From Prinia subflava (taxonomy: Eukaryota > Chordata > Aves > Passeriformes > Cisticolidae): a DNA stretch of 64,000 nt. Below the pieces are notes generated by a model that searched no databases, was not told the origin of the DNA, and saw only the letters and a program-made list of their open reading frames with translations. Position numbers and translations under genes: made by a program. How positions within the stretch are numbered: position 1 is the first letter of the stretch; each line of letters starts with the position of its first letter. Positions 14,101 through 64,000 of the stretch are shown one piece after another. Location of the stretch: NCBI RefSeq assembly GCF_021018805.1, contig NC_086248.1, positions 23,258,922-23,322,921 on the forward strand. Reading direction: 5' to 3'.

Positions 14101-14264
14101 GTAACAGCACTGTAACTTCTAATTACACATTCAAAAAGTTTGTTTTAGAAATTTTAAGATGCTACTTACCAGTTATTTTATTTTAGGTTCTGTGGTCTTT
14201 GGAATTAGGCCATTGGATCTCAGAGGAACCGTATGAGCTTTCATCCAGCTTCCCTGCAGCTCCT
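5149..14264 (+). CDS. MCPH1: MCPH1 (microcephalin), partial: three internal exons covering BRCT domain 2
   Basis: Three exons (5149-5186, 8223-8385, 14187-14264; 38+163+78 = 279 nt) join into 93 codons without a stop. The product matches vertebrate microcephalin around its second BRCT domain. Recognisable stretches are [38 protein letters not shown] and [14 protein letters not shown]. The GCW...W segment is the conserved aromatic core of a BRCT fold. In the known family, BRCT2 and BRCT3 form a tandem module that binds phosphorylated gamma-H2AX at DNA breaks, and the protein also acts in chromosome condensation and centrosome/cell-cycle control. Every junction is GT-AG and the phases agree. 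Upstream exons (BRCT1 and the long central region) and the last exons (BRCT3) were not seen. They should lie before base 1 and after 64000, the latter because ANGPT2 is inserted in the following intron. The gene assignment is firm; the boundaries rest on splice consensus and phase. Confidence 0.95.
7687..7743. repeat. Direct repeat of about 25 bp
   Basis: The unit gccagataaa[g/a]ctttaggactt occurs twice with about 10 bp between copies. The copies differ at one position. It looks like a recent local duplication. Confidence 0.8.
7751..7828. repeat. 13-bp perfect inverted repeat, 52-bp spacer
   Basis: Arms atttagacacagc (7751-7763) and gctgtgtctaaat (7816-7828) are exact reverse complements. 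The total of 78 bp resembles a tiny inverted-repeat element or a hairpin. No target-site duplication could be confirmed. Confidence 0.6.
8223..8385 (+). CDS. MCPH1: MCPH1 internal exon b (163 nt), main part of BRCT2
   Basis: The acceptor is a pyrimidine tract ending in tttttag and the donor is gtaaga. The first base completes the Glu codon of the preceding exon. The following 54 codons start [12 protein letters not shown] and end [11 protein letters not shown], in frame. This is the core of the second BRCT domain: the first strand and helix (VVNKLGG), the Thr-His-Val strand (TTHVI) and the Gly-Cys-Trp helix. It ends in phase 0. Confidence 0.97.
10119..10135. repeat. (TGAT)n microsatellite
   Basis: Four tandem TGAT units in an intron of MCPH1. 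Confidence 0.9.
13670..13856 (+). mobile_element. CR1 LINE fragment, + strand
   Basis: The reading resembles the reverse-transcriptase-end part of CR1 ORF2: a GATCTGATGATGGGG-like start, a cctcagcaaatttgcagatg-like middle, a gatacaccagatgggtg segment, and a close match to the common ctggagaaatgggcc...aacctcatgaaattcaa motif. It is truncated at both ends and degraded. Confidence 0.8.
14187..14264 (+). CDS. MCPH1: MCPH1 internal exon c (78 nt), end of BRCT2
   Basis: The acceptor is ttattttag and the donor is gtaagt. Exactly 26 codons, phase 0 at both ends, encode [20 protein letters not shown] and then SFPAAP. This is the C-terminal helix of BRCT2 and the start of the linker to BRCT3. The next exon should begin with the linker to BRCT3. 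I found no matching segment in the remaining 49.7 kb, consistent with the large ANGPT2-containing intron. Confidence 0.96.
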
Positions 14265-16228
14265 GTAAGTTTAATGGTCCTTTAAGCTTGTGAACTTTCT
14301 TTGTTTATCTGGGAAGCGATTTGCCCTCTAAATAGGTTTTGTGAATAAGAAAGCCTACTAGAAAAATATTTTCTAAAGCAGATACTGTCAGGAGTTATTT
14401 TCTTCTTCATCCACTACTTTTTGAAGTATGTGTAAAAACTTTGGTACATGTGGAAAATGCAAAATATTGGCTCACCAATTAACATCTGAATAAACCAGCA
14501 GCTTAGGGGAGTATAAATGTACTTTAATTTTATTTCTATCTGTACCTGTATACAAACTGGAGAGGCATATTATTGCCAAACGGAAAGATTTACAGGTCAG
14601 GGACTCAATTTTTTTGGCCCAGTTTTTTTCCATTTTTTTGGGTAATGGAAAATTACTGTGGTCTTCTAGAACTGCTAGGCAGGAAAAAATAAAGCATTTT
14701 TTCTCCCTCTAATAATCATTCTCAAGTACTGAATTGGGAATTAGTGCAAAAGTGGATATATGGAGGCATGGTGTACCTGTGTAGACCTCAGTGTACTTCA
14801 TGTATTTTAATTTATTGAACAGGAATTTTATTTTGGTTTTAAAACAAGTAGAATTTTAGCTGGTTACTAGTCAATCATTCCAATAATTTTCCCTCCACTA
14901 AATTAGTGTCTGCAATTTAAAATAGTGTCTCAAAGTTTCATAGAGGCTTTGAAGAAAATACAGTTAAATGGAGTATGAGATTTATTTTTACTGTAATTTT
15001 ATTAACTGTTAAGAACTTCTGTTTAGCATTCTTTCTAAATCTATAACTTATGTAAATTTACATATTCAACATAAGGTTTTATTTCGTGATTGTAAGTTGT
15101 ATGCTCTCAAAGTTTAGGGAAACTGTAGCAGTTATTCTCAAATAACCCTAAAGAAATTAACTATCCATTATAATTTCATATTTTTTTCATAAAATGAGAA
15201 AGTAGATTGGTTTATATAGCAAATACAGTAAGAATGGTAAAACTTTATGTGAAAAATAAGTAAGAAGCATGGTCTTTTTTTTCCCCTATTCTGCATTTCT
15301 CTGAAAAAATCTACACTGAATTTCATGTTAAGTTGCTTTGAGTTTTCTGTTTCTTTTCAGACCACCTTGATGAATAACAAAGTATGCTATCAGTAACAAT
15401 GTGCACAGCATTCATTAGAAGTGATTCCACTTGGGGTTGTTTTTGAGATTCCATTTAGAGGTTTTATTCCTGAGGCAGAAGTAAGGAGAATTTGAGAGAT
15501 GGTGAGAATGTAAAATTGAGGGAGGTTAGGGTTGTGCTAAGAACCTGAATCACTTCTTTTTGCAATGTGCTGTTCTTGCAAAGGAACAAAGTTGGAGTCG
15601 AAGGCAATATTTCCATTACCATTACAATCATTCCCTTATTTAGTTGCTTTCATTTCTTACTGTAACAGATACCTTATTTTTTAAGATATGATTATTATTT
15701 GAGCATGAATGGTGGTTTTATTTGCCTTTTTGTTTTCTTCTTGTTTCTTTCCTGCTTCCTAAAAAGTACTTAGAGAAAATGGAAGTACATTCTAGTTTCA
15801 CATACTGTTTATTTGATTACAGGAAGGAATTAAAAGTAGGGGTTACCTTGCTGTTATGTTTTATTTGTTTGTACCAAGTCCAAAGCAGTTTTTGCAGCCT
15901 TCTGTTTCCTATTATCGCCTTCCTTCTGACATGTCCTCCTGTTGCTTCACTTTGGTGTTTGGAGTTCAAGCCATGCAATCTTCTTTAGATGAAATGTCAA
16001 TTAAAGATATTTTCCCTCTAAAATTTTACATTTGTGTTGATAAATTGATCCTTTTTCCCCAAAAATGAAGTTTCATTAAACAATTGATCCACTCAATGTC
16101 ATACATCAGTATTTTTGATCAATTTCCCAGAACAGTCATCAGAAAGCCTCAAATTCTATAAACTTTTTTCAACAAATCAAAACTAGCCATGCAGTATTAA
16201 ATTATTTTTGCCATGGCCACTGAAATTC

Positions 16229-16502
16229 CAATTCAATTCCAGTGCCTGACCACTGATTTTTTTTTCTAATATCTCATCTGAATCTCCCCTGTCTCAGTTT
16301 AATGCCATTTCTTCTGGGCCTGTCACTGCCGGCACAGTAGAAAAGAGATCAGACCCCACCTCACTACAACCTCCTTTCAGGTGATTGTAGGGAATGCTGA
16401 GATCCCCCCTGAGCCTCCTCTTCTCTAAACAACCCCATAGCCCTCACCCCTTCCTCATACAATATTTTTTCTAGATCCTTCACAAGCCTTGTTGCCCTTA
16501 CA
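16229..16502 (-). mobile_element. CR1 LINE fragment, - strand
   Basis: Read on the - strand it gives the familiar CR1 order: agggcaacaaggcttgtgaagg, then gaggctcaggggggat, ctgaaaggaggttgtagtga, ggtgggg and ggtcaggcactgga. It lacks the 3' octamer tail and is divergent. It has the same orientation as ANGPT2 and may be inside the ANGPT2 3' UTR. Confidence 0.85.
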
Positions 16503-17668
16503 ATACCTTTTGTTAAGTTAGCTTCTGGGAATATGTCTAGGGTTTTGTTCTGGGTTAAGTTCTTACATTGTAACTAATTCAGTATCTGCTGAAATCAAAG
16601 TTTTACAAAAATATTAGGCAAAGGATAAGCATAAGAATTAAAAGCTAAACTCAGTTTGGTGGAAAACCTCAACTAAGTTATTGTGATGTATGAAGAAATA
16701 TCTTCTCAATCTGATTTGCACATTTAGAACACAGTTTTAAAGCATATAGTGATAAAATGAAGGAGGGAAAAAAAAAGCAAAGATCACCCAGTAGAGCAAT
16801 TTATTCACATTGTGGCATACACTGAGGGCCTACCTACAGAGAATTTTTAGGCAGAAGTCCTAAGCTTACTGAAAAAAACCCATAGTGTGACCTTAGATAA
16901 TTTTCAGATTATTTTTCTTCCTTTTCTTAAAATGTAGTAATTTGTATCTTAAGTCATGAGCATAAATTTAATTGTATCAAAGAACATGCATATGTTTTTC
17001 AGTTAGGTTATTTTTACAAAACATATAGATATATTACAGCACCAGGTGATAAATGATTGTCATAGACAACCGGACATCTGGTGTTAATGCCGTTGTCTCA
17101 GTTTATAAAATACTGGTCAGTTATTTTACAAGTAAATGACAAGGGAAGAAAAAAAGTGCAATCTTTGTAAAAATGTATAGGAATATATGCTATATTGTAA
17201 TTTATAGGGTTTTTCTGTAATTTGAAGACAGTGACTGAAATAGACTGAAAACATGATGATTTTGTAAATGGTATTTCCCAAGAATACATGCAAACTATTT
17301 AAATGCTTTTTGTCCTCTGTTAAACACAGTCATACAGATTACTGGAAAAATCCTCAAGTAAGTGTAGAAAGTTGTTTAGGAGACTGTGGGGGAAAAGAAT
17401 GTATTCCCTAACTAGGATTGAGCTAATTACAGAACAGTGTTTTTTTAATGTACATAAAGAGCACACATGACACAGAAAGATAAATAGTTCTAGATCTAGC
17501 TAAGTGTTTTATATTAATGTTTAAAGTTCGAAGGTGAGGTGAAATGCATATTCCTAAAAGTATTTTAGGGTTTACTTCACAGTTCCAGTTATTTACTAAC
17601 ACATACATAACAGAAACGATCAGTAAAACAGAGTCCTTAAGTTGTCTTATGGTTTCTTGGATGTTCTT

Positions 17669-17674
17669 TTTATT
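17669..17674 (-). terminator. Candidate ANGPT2 polyadenylation signal (AATAAA)
   Basis: On the - strand AATAAA lies about 230 nt past the stop codon; a variant ATTAAA follows at 17449-17444 and another AATAAA at 16805-16800. Human ANGPT2 has a 3' UTR of several kilobases, so the true end could be further on. The site actually used cannot be decided from sequence alone. Confidence 0.35.
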
Positions 17675-17903
17675 GAGTCATTTGGCCAAATCACTGTTAT
17701 ATCAGGTTGATGCTTTAGACTTTGTGACTGGTTGAATAATATGAGCTTTAGCTGATCAAGGCGATTGCAGTTCAGGAACTGTACTGAACTGATCCTTTCA
17801 GAACACTAGTTCATGCTTCTGGGCTTGAAAAAATGAGACAAGTTGCTTGGTAAAATGAGTCTTTGAAGACTATACAATACAAATTCACATAATGACAAAG
17901 CAT

Positions 17904-58331
<40,428 letters not shown>

Positions 58332-58393
58332 TTTAATCCCTGCGGCAACTCGGCGGACCTAGAGAGCCTGGATGCGCTGGCCGGAGCCCGGCC

Positions 58394-58432
58394 CTAGCGA
58401 CCCTGCGGCGCGGCCGAGCGCTCCGCTGCCAT
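58394..58432 (-). CDS. Upstream ORF of 12 codons in the predicted ANGPT2 5' UTR
   Basis: If transcription starts at the TATA-predicted site, this ATG (58432-58430) is the only upstream AUG found before the main start. It encodes MAAERSAAPQGR followed by TAG, ending 62 nt before the ANGPT2 ATG. The context is weak at -3 (C) and good at +4 (G). It could dampen or regulate translation of ANGPT2. No conservation evidence is available here. Confidence 0.4.
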   Translation of the reverse strand: MAAERSAAPQGR

Positions 58433-58614
58433 GTGCCGTCAGGCGAGGGCTGGGCTTGCCCGCCTGCCCCGGGCGGGCCGGGGAGGTGCGGCCGCTCCCG
58501 CCGTGCCCGCAGCTGTCAGGCGCGGGAAGCAGCTGCGGCCGCCCCGCCTGGCCCGCTGCCTTCCTGCGCCGCGCCGAGCCCCGGAGCCGCTCAGCCGAGC
58601 CGCCGCTGCCCGCC

Positions 58615-58620
58615 CTTATA
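58615..58620 (-). promoter_or_regulatory. Probable ANGPT2 TATA element
   Basis: The - strand reads gcTATAAGggcg inside G+C-rich DNA, the usual appearance of a TATA box. Transcription would be expected to start near 58585-58592, giving a 5' UTR of about 255 nt before the ATG at 58331. The start site is inferred, not observed. Confidence 0.6.
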
Positions 58621-58640
58621 GCGGAGCCGGTGCGAGCAGG

Positions 58641-58650
58641 CACACGTGTG
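58641..58650. promoter_or_regulatory. Palindromic E-box / HIF-type site upstream of the TATA element
   Basis: CACACGTGTG is a perfect 10-bp palindrome with a CACGTG E-box core and the ACGTG core of hypoxia-response elements. It lies about 20 bp upstream of the TATA element. ANGPT2 is known to respond to hypoxia, but binding here is an inference. Confidence 0.45.
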
Positions 58651-58901
58651 GAGCGGGGCCGCGCCTCCCTCCCGGGCGCGCCGGGCCGGGGGCAGCGCAC
58701 GGCGGCCGGCGGGAGCGGGGCGGCGAGAGGAAACCCCAGGGAGGAGCCGGCAGCGGCAGGACCCCTGCGAATTCCTGCAGCACGGCTCTAATTAAGAGTT
58801 TCCTAGACAGAGCAATCAGTTCCGATAGCCTCCAACTATGCTAGTAAATTATTTGCGATGGTAATCATTTCTAAGCTCCTTACCCTCGACCACCCTCGCT
58901 A

Positions 58902-58917
58902 AACACACACACACACA
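58902..58917. repeat. (CA)n microsatellite
   Basis: Eight tandem CA-type dinucleotides upstream of the ANGPT2 promoter. Confidence 0.9.
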
Positions 58918-60259
58918 AGTCCCTGGGCTTGTTTGTTCTTATTTATTTTCTTTAAAATGTGCTGAACCAAGATGTAATTTAGCTGGCGCTTAATACATTG
59001 TGGAATTACAGAGAAAGACACTGTCCCATGCATACAAAAGCAGCCTTGGGTACGTCCTTGCAAAGAGAACACGAGGAGCAGTAATTAGAGGTTTTCTGTT
59101 GAACACAGAATTTGTAGTTTACTGAGTCTTTGAGATGAACACTCATTTTTAGGAATGTCTTTCAAGAGTTAAGCATTTGCAAGCTTTTTATTTATTATTT
59201 TAAAGGCGCTCTTTTTTTTCTGTATGACATGGCTGACTTTGGAAGTTCTAATGTTAATAAAAAAGTCAGAAATCACAAGTCAGCAGGGACTGGAAGAGGA
59301 AAAACCATCCAGAGGCAGTGGCAGTAAGGCATGGCTCAGGAAGTGGCATGGCTGAGTAGGAATTACCCTGTTAGCTCACCCTAGCCCAATTCTGCACCCT
59401 TGGGAGTGGGAAATACCCATAAAAGGGGAGGGAAATTCTAATAAAGTATTTGAAATTTACATGTAACAGTAAAAAGGAGTACTTCCCAAGTCCCATGGTC
59501 TCTGCAATGATTGGTCATCTTGAAAAAGCGGAAAATTACTAGCCAACTTACCAAACCCTGGGAAAGAGTCCAATCCACAGAAATTTTGGAAAAAGTTTAC
59601 CTCTCTGGAAGGAGAAATTGTCTTCTTCAAACCAGCATGATAGGATACTGACTCCTGAAGACAAACTGTTTGAGATTTTGGCTAAGTCTAAATCTGGAAA
59701 CTATAGATTTTTCTTATTTAAAATAAACAAAGGGAATGCTGTGCTAGTCAAATTAACATGAATTACTGACCAAAGTTTCTCATATTCAAGGAAAATCCCA
59801 GCATGTCTCAGGATCTCTTAAGACAAACTCTTACATAACTTGCTTTATCACAAATAGTGTATTAATGTGGCTTTATTGTTTTATATCATGGAAGTTCTAT
59901 TCAGAGGTTGTCAAAAATAGTTATAGCAGCTAAAATTCATGTCTTAGATAGTTGGAAGCTGCTTATATTTACATAGTTACCTTCAGAAAGAAAAATCTCT
60001 AGAATTAAATTCTGGTGAATTCCAGAAAGATTCTGATTACATTTGGACTGTGATGAGTGAAACCAATTTGTCAGATTTTCTCCTATGGAATATTTGTATG
60101 CCACTTCTAACCTTCTAACCAAGGAAACAGAGGAATACATTTGGAACAGTCGGGATTATTTGCAACAAAATATATGTGTTTGGAGGGTTTGGTATATGAA
60201 CTATGCATTCTCCAGCCCTTCAATTTTGTATTGCAATAGCCAAGCAGATAAATGTGACA

Positions 60260-60287
60260 GTTATCAATGCCTACTGGCATTGATAAC
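60260..60287. repeat. 12-bp perfect inverted repeat (hairpin) with 4-nt loop
   Basis: Arms gttatcaatgcc (60260-60271) and ggcattgataac (60276-60287) are exact reverse complements around tact. Confidence 0.9.
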
Positions 60288-61298
60288 AAAGTTTCAAACT
60301 TGTTGTGTAGTGATTTCTAATTTCCAAGACAAAAAGTCTTTGAAAGAATGTTTAATTCCATGTTCACATGTCTTTCCAAGATACTTGACCAACCTTCATC
60401 CAATGAAGACAGAATAGAGCATCAGATTAATGCACTAGACTGTGTGAAGCATTTCTATCTAACCAGACATTCCAATTCAGTATTTTCTGTTACTTGGGTT
60501 TAATTAATTTGCTAAGTTAAATGAGAATTTCCCATTGCAACTTGTCCTTAAATTGATGTGTTCCCTGTTTTTCTTGCACAGCTAGCCCAAAAAAATAAAG
60601 GGTCCTATCTTACTAGTCACCCTTCCTTTCACCACTACATGTGTATACTCAATAGTGTTGAAAATTAGATTGCTCCAGCCCTGGAAATATCTTAATGAGG
60701 AAGAACTGGAGGATAATCTTTATCTTTCTGATTATATTTTCATGGGGTTTTTTTTTAATTCTTTAGGTAGATATTAAATGAAAATATGAGACTGAGCAGT
60801 GTAGTCTTCTAGAAGATTTCTTTTTAATTATTAGAGCTCTACTCAAGGGACTGAACACATATAAAAGACAAAATTTAAGGGAGAATCTGCTGAGAATTCA
60901 TTAGATAGGATCTCCATGAGAGGCTTGATTAAATCAGTAGGTTTTGAATGGCTATAACGCTTGTCATCTGTATGCTACCCTAGTGAGTCACATCACCGCT
61001 GTAATCTGGCAGCTCAGTTTCTCTGGGTTTTGGAGGAGAGATGAGTGTCTCTAAAGGTTTGAACTGGAGTCTGTTTTCCTTTATGAAAGGCCGAAGCATG
61101 ACCCTGGGAGGTCCTTGTGCTGTAATGAGGCCAGGAGCAAAACTGAATTTGGAGACTGCCTAGGAAGCCTTGCTGTATCCTGGGCCTCCACTAGGGAGAA
61201 CTGTGGTTGTAGGAATACTGAAAGAGAAACAAGTTCACCTTTTACTGTGTTTTAAGCTGGGCTTGGTTTTTGTGTCTTGGTTTTTTTATTGTTGTTGT

Positions 61299-61321
61299 GA
61301 ATGAATGAATGAATGAATGAG
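61299..61321. repeat. (GAAT)n microsatellite
   Basis: Five tandem GAAT units followed by a degenerate unit. Confidence 0.95.
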
Positions 61322-64000
61322 TAAATGGCCAGTTGCTATGGCTGTCTGCAGTTTGGGGAAAAGGTACAGAAAGCACAGGTATTATTCTGAGAGGTGACAA
61401 CAAACTCCTAATGGAAGACTCTCACCAGCACAGCAGGCACCTCCAGTTATCTTCTACTCACTGTGTCTCTCATCTAGGTCCTGGAGTAACACCCTGAGGT
61501 GCACCGTGGTAATGTTTTCCCCAACCTTTCATTGATAATCCCAGGCTGTAGGGGCAGTAACTGAAATACAACCCCCTCACCCCACATAACAGAGAGAGCG
61601 TTTTGCAGTTTCCCTGTCTGGGTCCAATGGACTCGTGTTGCTTCAATGAGGTGCTCTTTCCCACTGTCCAGGAAAGTTAGTGACTGTTCACCTTGCCAAC
61701 GAAATAAATATACATCCCTTTAACCCTTCCCTGTGGCTTAGTGCCGTATTTGGTGCAGCTTTTGGAGCAGTTGATTGTCATCCTTCACCCTTTCTATCCC
61801 TTTGGGAGCAGCTTTCCCAGCTGTGGAGGAGGAAGTGGTCTTCTCTGCCTCTCCAGAAAGTCAAAGCCAGTCAGAGTTCAGGGGGAAAGAAAGTAGTAAC
61901 AGCTAAATTTAGAAAACTGGTGTGAAAAGTAAGGCAAGTTAAATCCATTTTTGTCCTTGAAATCTGAGGAAGAGGAAGGAAGATGCCTGAATACAGCCTT
62001 TTTACTGAGCCTTAGAGGCACTTTAAGAAGTCTGCATGAAAGGGAGGGCTTATTCTGAAAACTGAATGACTGAGAAGATCTTTGCCCTGTCAGTTATGAG
62101 AACGACCATTTCTTTGTTAGACATGTTGAAGCAGGGAGGAATTTAAATAATTTGGCATGGAGTCTTTTAAATGTCAGAAACTGAGTAAAAAGTTATAATT
62201 CAGACTAGTCACATCCTCTCAGTATTTCTTTCATGTTCGTTGTTCTCTTCATCTTTCATTTCTGCTGTCGATATGGAGTGTCGTATTTACATTCGTGATA
62301 CATTTTTCCTGTAAACTAAAATATTGCTTTTAGCCTGTGAGTTCCTGCCTGCTTTAGAGCTGAGTGTATACAGTATAAGCCATAAAAAACCAAATAGTGG
62401 ATTGGTATATTTAAAGTACAAATTAGATCTTTCCCTTTTTAGAAAGAAGATACCCACTCTACAGAACTCACCTTATAAGCAGAGCTGAAATGTGTATTTT
62501 TTTAAAACTAAACATTTAGAATATTTTGCCAGATGTGTGCAGGCAATTTCCTTTCCTGGGAAACAGTAAATTCCCTTACTCAGCCAATCGTGGGTTTCTT
62601 TTATACAGCCTATGACTAGGCTGCTTTGAGAGAGATGCCTGAATTCTACTAACATTATCTTTCCAATTATCATTTTACTGACAGCTGCATAGCTTCTCTT
62701 TGACAGGCAGATTTAGAGATCTTGTGAGATCTCTGATAGAAAAGGAAGCATATAAACCTAAGTAATATAAGAAAATGTTGACTTGGCTTTTGTCTGCTAT
62801 CTGCATACTGCCACCTTTCAAAATGTTGATTTAGAAGATAAGTTCTCATTTCAGGAGTTTACTCATTTTAGGAAGGGAAAACTACATCATAAAGTATATG
62901 CAAACTAAAGGCAAAACCATGTAAAAAAGTAGGTTTTGGTTCTGCTTTCTTACAGAGATATTTGATCTACATATATAAATGAAAAAGCTGTAATATAACT
63001 TCAAAATCAAATCTGGGATGAAAAATCATCTGAAACATGGAATAAATTAATAAAGTATTTTATATATTCCTGGCATTTACATTCCTCACATTTTGACACT
63101 CAGTGTTAAGTTCCCACCTTTGGTCCCTGGTACTTTAATATTAGTTTATGATAGTTCAATTTGCTGTCTTCAAAATATTTTCTTTCACTGTAAGCAGTTT
63201 AGCATTTTTCTCAGGAACAAATGTCAACAAGGACAAGACTCATGAACTTCTAACTTAAAAAACAGGGAACAGGATCTAGGACCCTATTGGATTTTTAGGC
63301 TGCTGAAAATCTTGTCTGTTTTTAGATCTTACACTCTTTTTCAAAGAGAGGAGTGATAGGTTATTATGTTTTTCTACAAGCCAAACAATTTCTTTTCATC
63401 CAGACTCATAGTTCAGATTTTAACACTTTAAAATTAGTGATAATATCTTACCAATCATTCCTACTTTCCCCACCATTTGCTCGTTATGTTTTTTATTCCA
63501 TCTGAGCTTCTGCAGTCTCTCATGACTTCTTTAACAAAATCTCAGGATTCCACTTTCTCAGCTGCAGCTTATTTCCAATCACTCAGAACATCTGGTGTAA
63601 CATCTTGTGAATTCATAATCATCTTTATGTTCCATCTCTGACGTTCCATCACGTCTCCTTTGAGTGCCGTTCCTTACAAGGGAGGGCATTTGCCCAGTAG
63701 TTCTCATATTGTACTTCTGCTGAAGGGACAAGAGGTCAATAATCTGATCCACTGAAAAGTTCAGTTACCACTCTGGCTCAGTGACTCAGTCTGGTTTTTC
63801 CCATCTTGCCGTGTAACATCCAATCCATCATTTCAGTACACGGTATTTTTCCTAGATGTCACAGCACTAGTAGAAGCATAATGCAGCCAAAACCAGACTT
63901 TGTGTATTTCCTTGGAAATTCTTCCATGCTGCCTTTTTCTCCTTAACAATTGACACTGCCACCATTTAAATCTATAATCTGCAAGTTATGTTTCCTTTAT

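Larger units (their letters stand above)
8386..14186 (+). other. MCPH1 intron between exons b and c
   Basis: 5.8 kb, AT-rich. It holds a TGAT microsatellite (10119-10135), an AT-alternating tract near 12478-12490 and one CR1 fragment (about 13670-13856). No further exon was recognised. Confidence 0.8.
14265..17903. other. MCPH1 intron and ANGPT2 3' UTR / downstream flank
   Basis: Here the two transcription units overlap tail to internal intron. The part nearest 17903 must be ANGPT2 3' UTR. A CR1 fragment lies at about 16229-16502. Where the ANGPT2 transcript ends is unknown. No other gene was recognised. Confidence 0.8.
58332..64000. other. ANGPT2 5' flank, presumably still MCPH1 intron
   Basis: After the CpG island the sequence returns to AT-rich composition. 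It holds a CA microsatellite, a GAAT microsatellite and a perfect 12-bp hairpin (60260-60287). No MCPH1 exon for BRCT3 and no other gene was recognised. Confidence 0.75.

Noticed and set aside
58359..58844. Overlapping Pro/Arg/Ala/Gly-rich open frames on both strands in the CpG island
   Set aside because: G+C-rich sequence has few stops. No recognisable domain, and the known ANGPT2 exon 1 and promoter explain the region.
61680..61925. 81-codon + strand frame tested as the MCPH1 BRCT3 exon
   Set aside because: It lacks BRCT motifs and the expected microcephalin linker, and no phase-0 acceptor matches.

Overview
The window looks like avian nuclear DNA. It is AT-rich and intron-dominated, contains several CR1 (chicken-repeat-1) LINE fragments, two of which end in the ATTCTGTG-type 3' octamer, and carries two genes whose encoded segments match vertebrate orthologues. 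A bird is my inference from the CR1 fragments and gene content; a non-avian reptile is not excluded and I cannot name the species.

Two genes can be supported. (1) On the + strand, three short consecutive internal exons of MCPH1 (microcephalin) at 5149-5186, 8223-8385 and 14187-14264 encode 93 codons in one continuous frame, covering the second BRCT domain. (2) On the - strand, a complete nine-exon ANGPT2 (angiopoietin-2) coding region runs from the ATG at 58331 to the TAA at 17904. Its exons are 285, 156, 122, 233, 128, 102, 167, 131 and 161 nt, which sum to 1485 nt and encode 494 residues. All introns are GT-AG and no frame is broken. The last MCPH1 exons (third BRCT domain) were not found. 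ANGPT2 therefore appears to sit entirely inside a large MCPH1 intron on the opposite strand, the same nested layout known in mammals.

Layout: 1-14264, MCPH1 exons and introns. 14265-17903, MCPH1 intron and ANGPT2 3' UTR/flank, with a CR1. 17904-36038, ANGPT2 exons 9 to 2. 36039-58046, the large ANGPT2 intron 1, which holds the longest CR1, an LTR-like block and several more G+C-rich islands. 58047-58331, exon 1. About 58100-58760, the ANGPT2 CpG island and promoter, with a TATA element, a palindromic E-box and one upstream ORF. 58760-64000, ANGPT2 5' flank, presumably still MCPH1 intron.

Functionally the two genes are unrelated. MCPH1 is a nuclear DNA-damage, chromosome-condensation and centrosome-linked protein. 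ANGPT2 is a secreted TIE2 ligand. What links them is the overlap of their transcription units. No bacterial, viral, CRISPR or other cassette-like system is present. The less expected observations are perfect short hairpins (at 48500, 60260 and a cluster next to ANGPT2 exon 2), a terminal-inverted-repeat-like pair near 7751, an in-frame skippable exon 2, and the promoter architecture.
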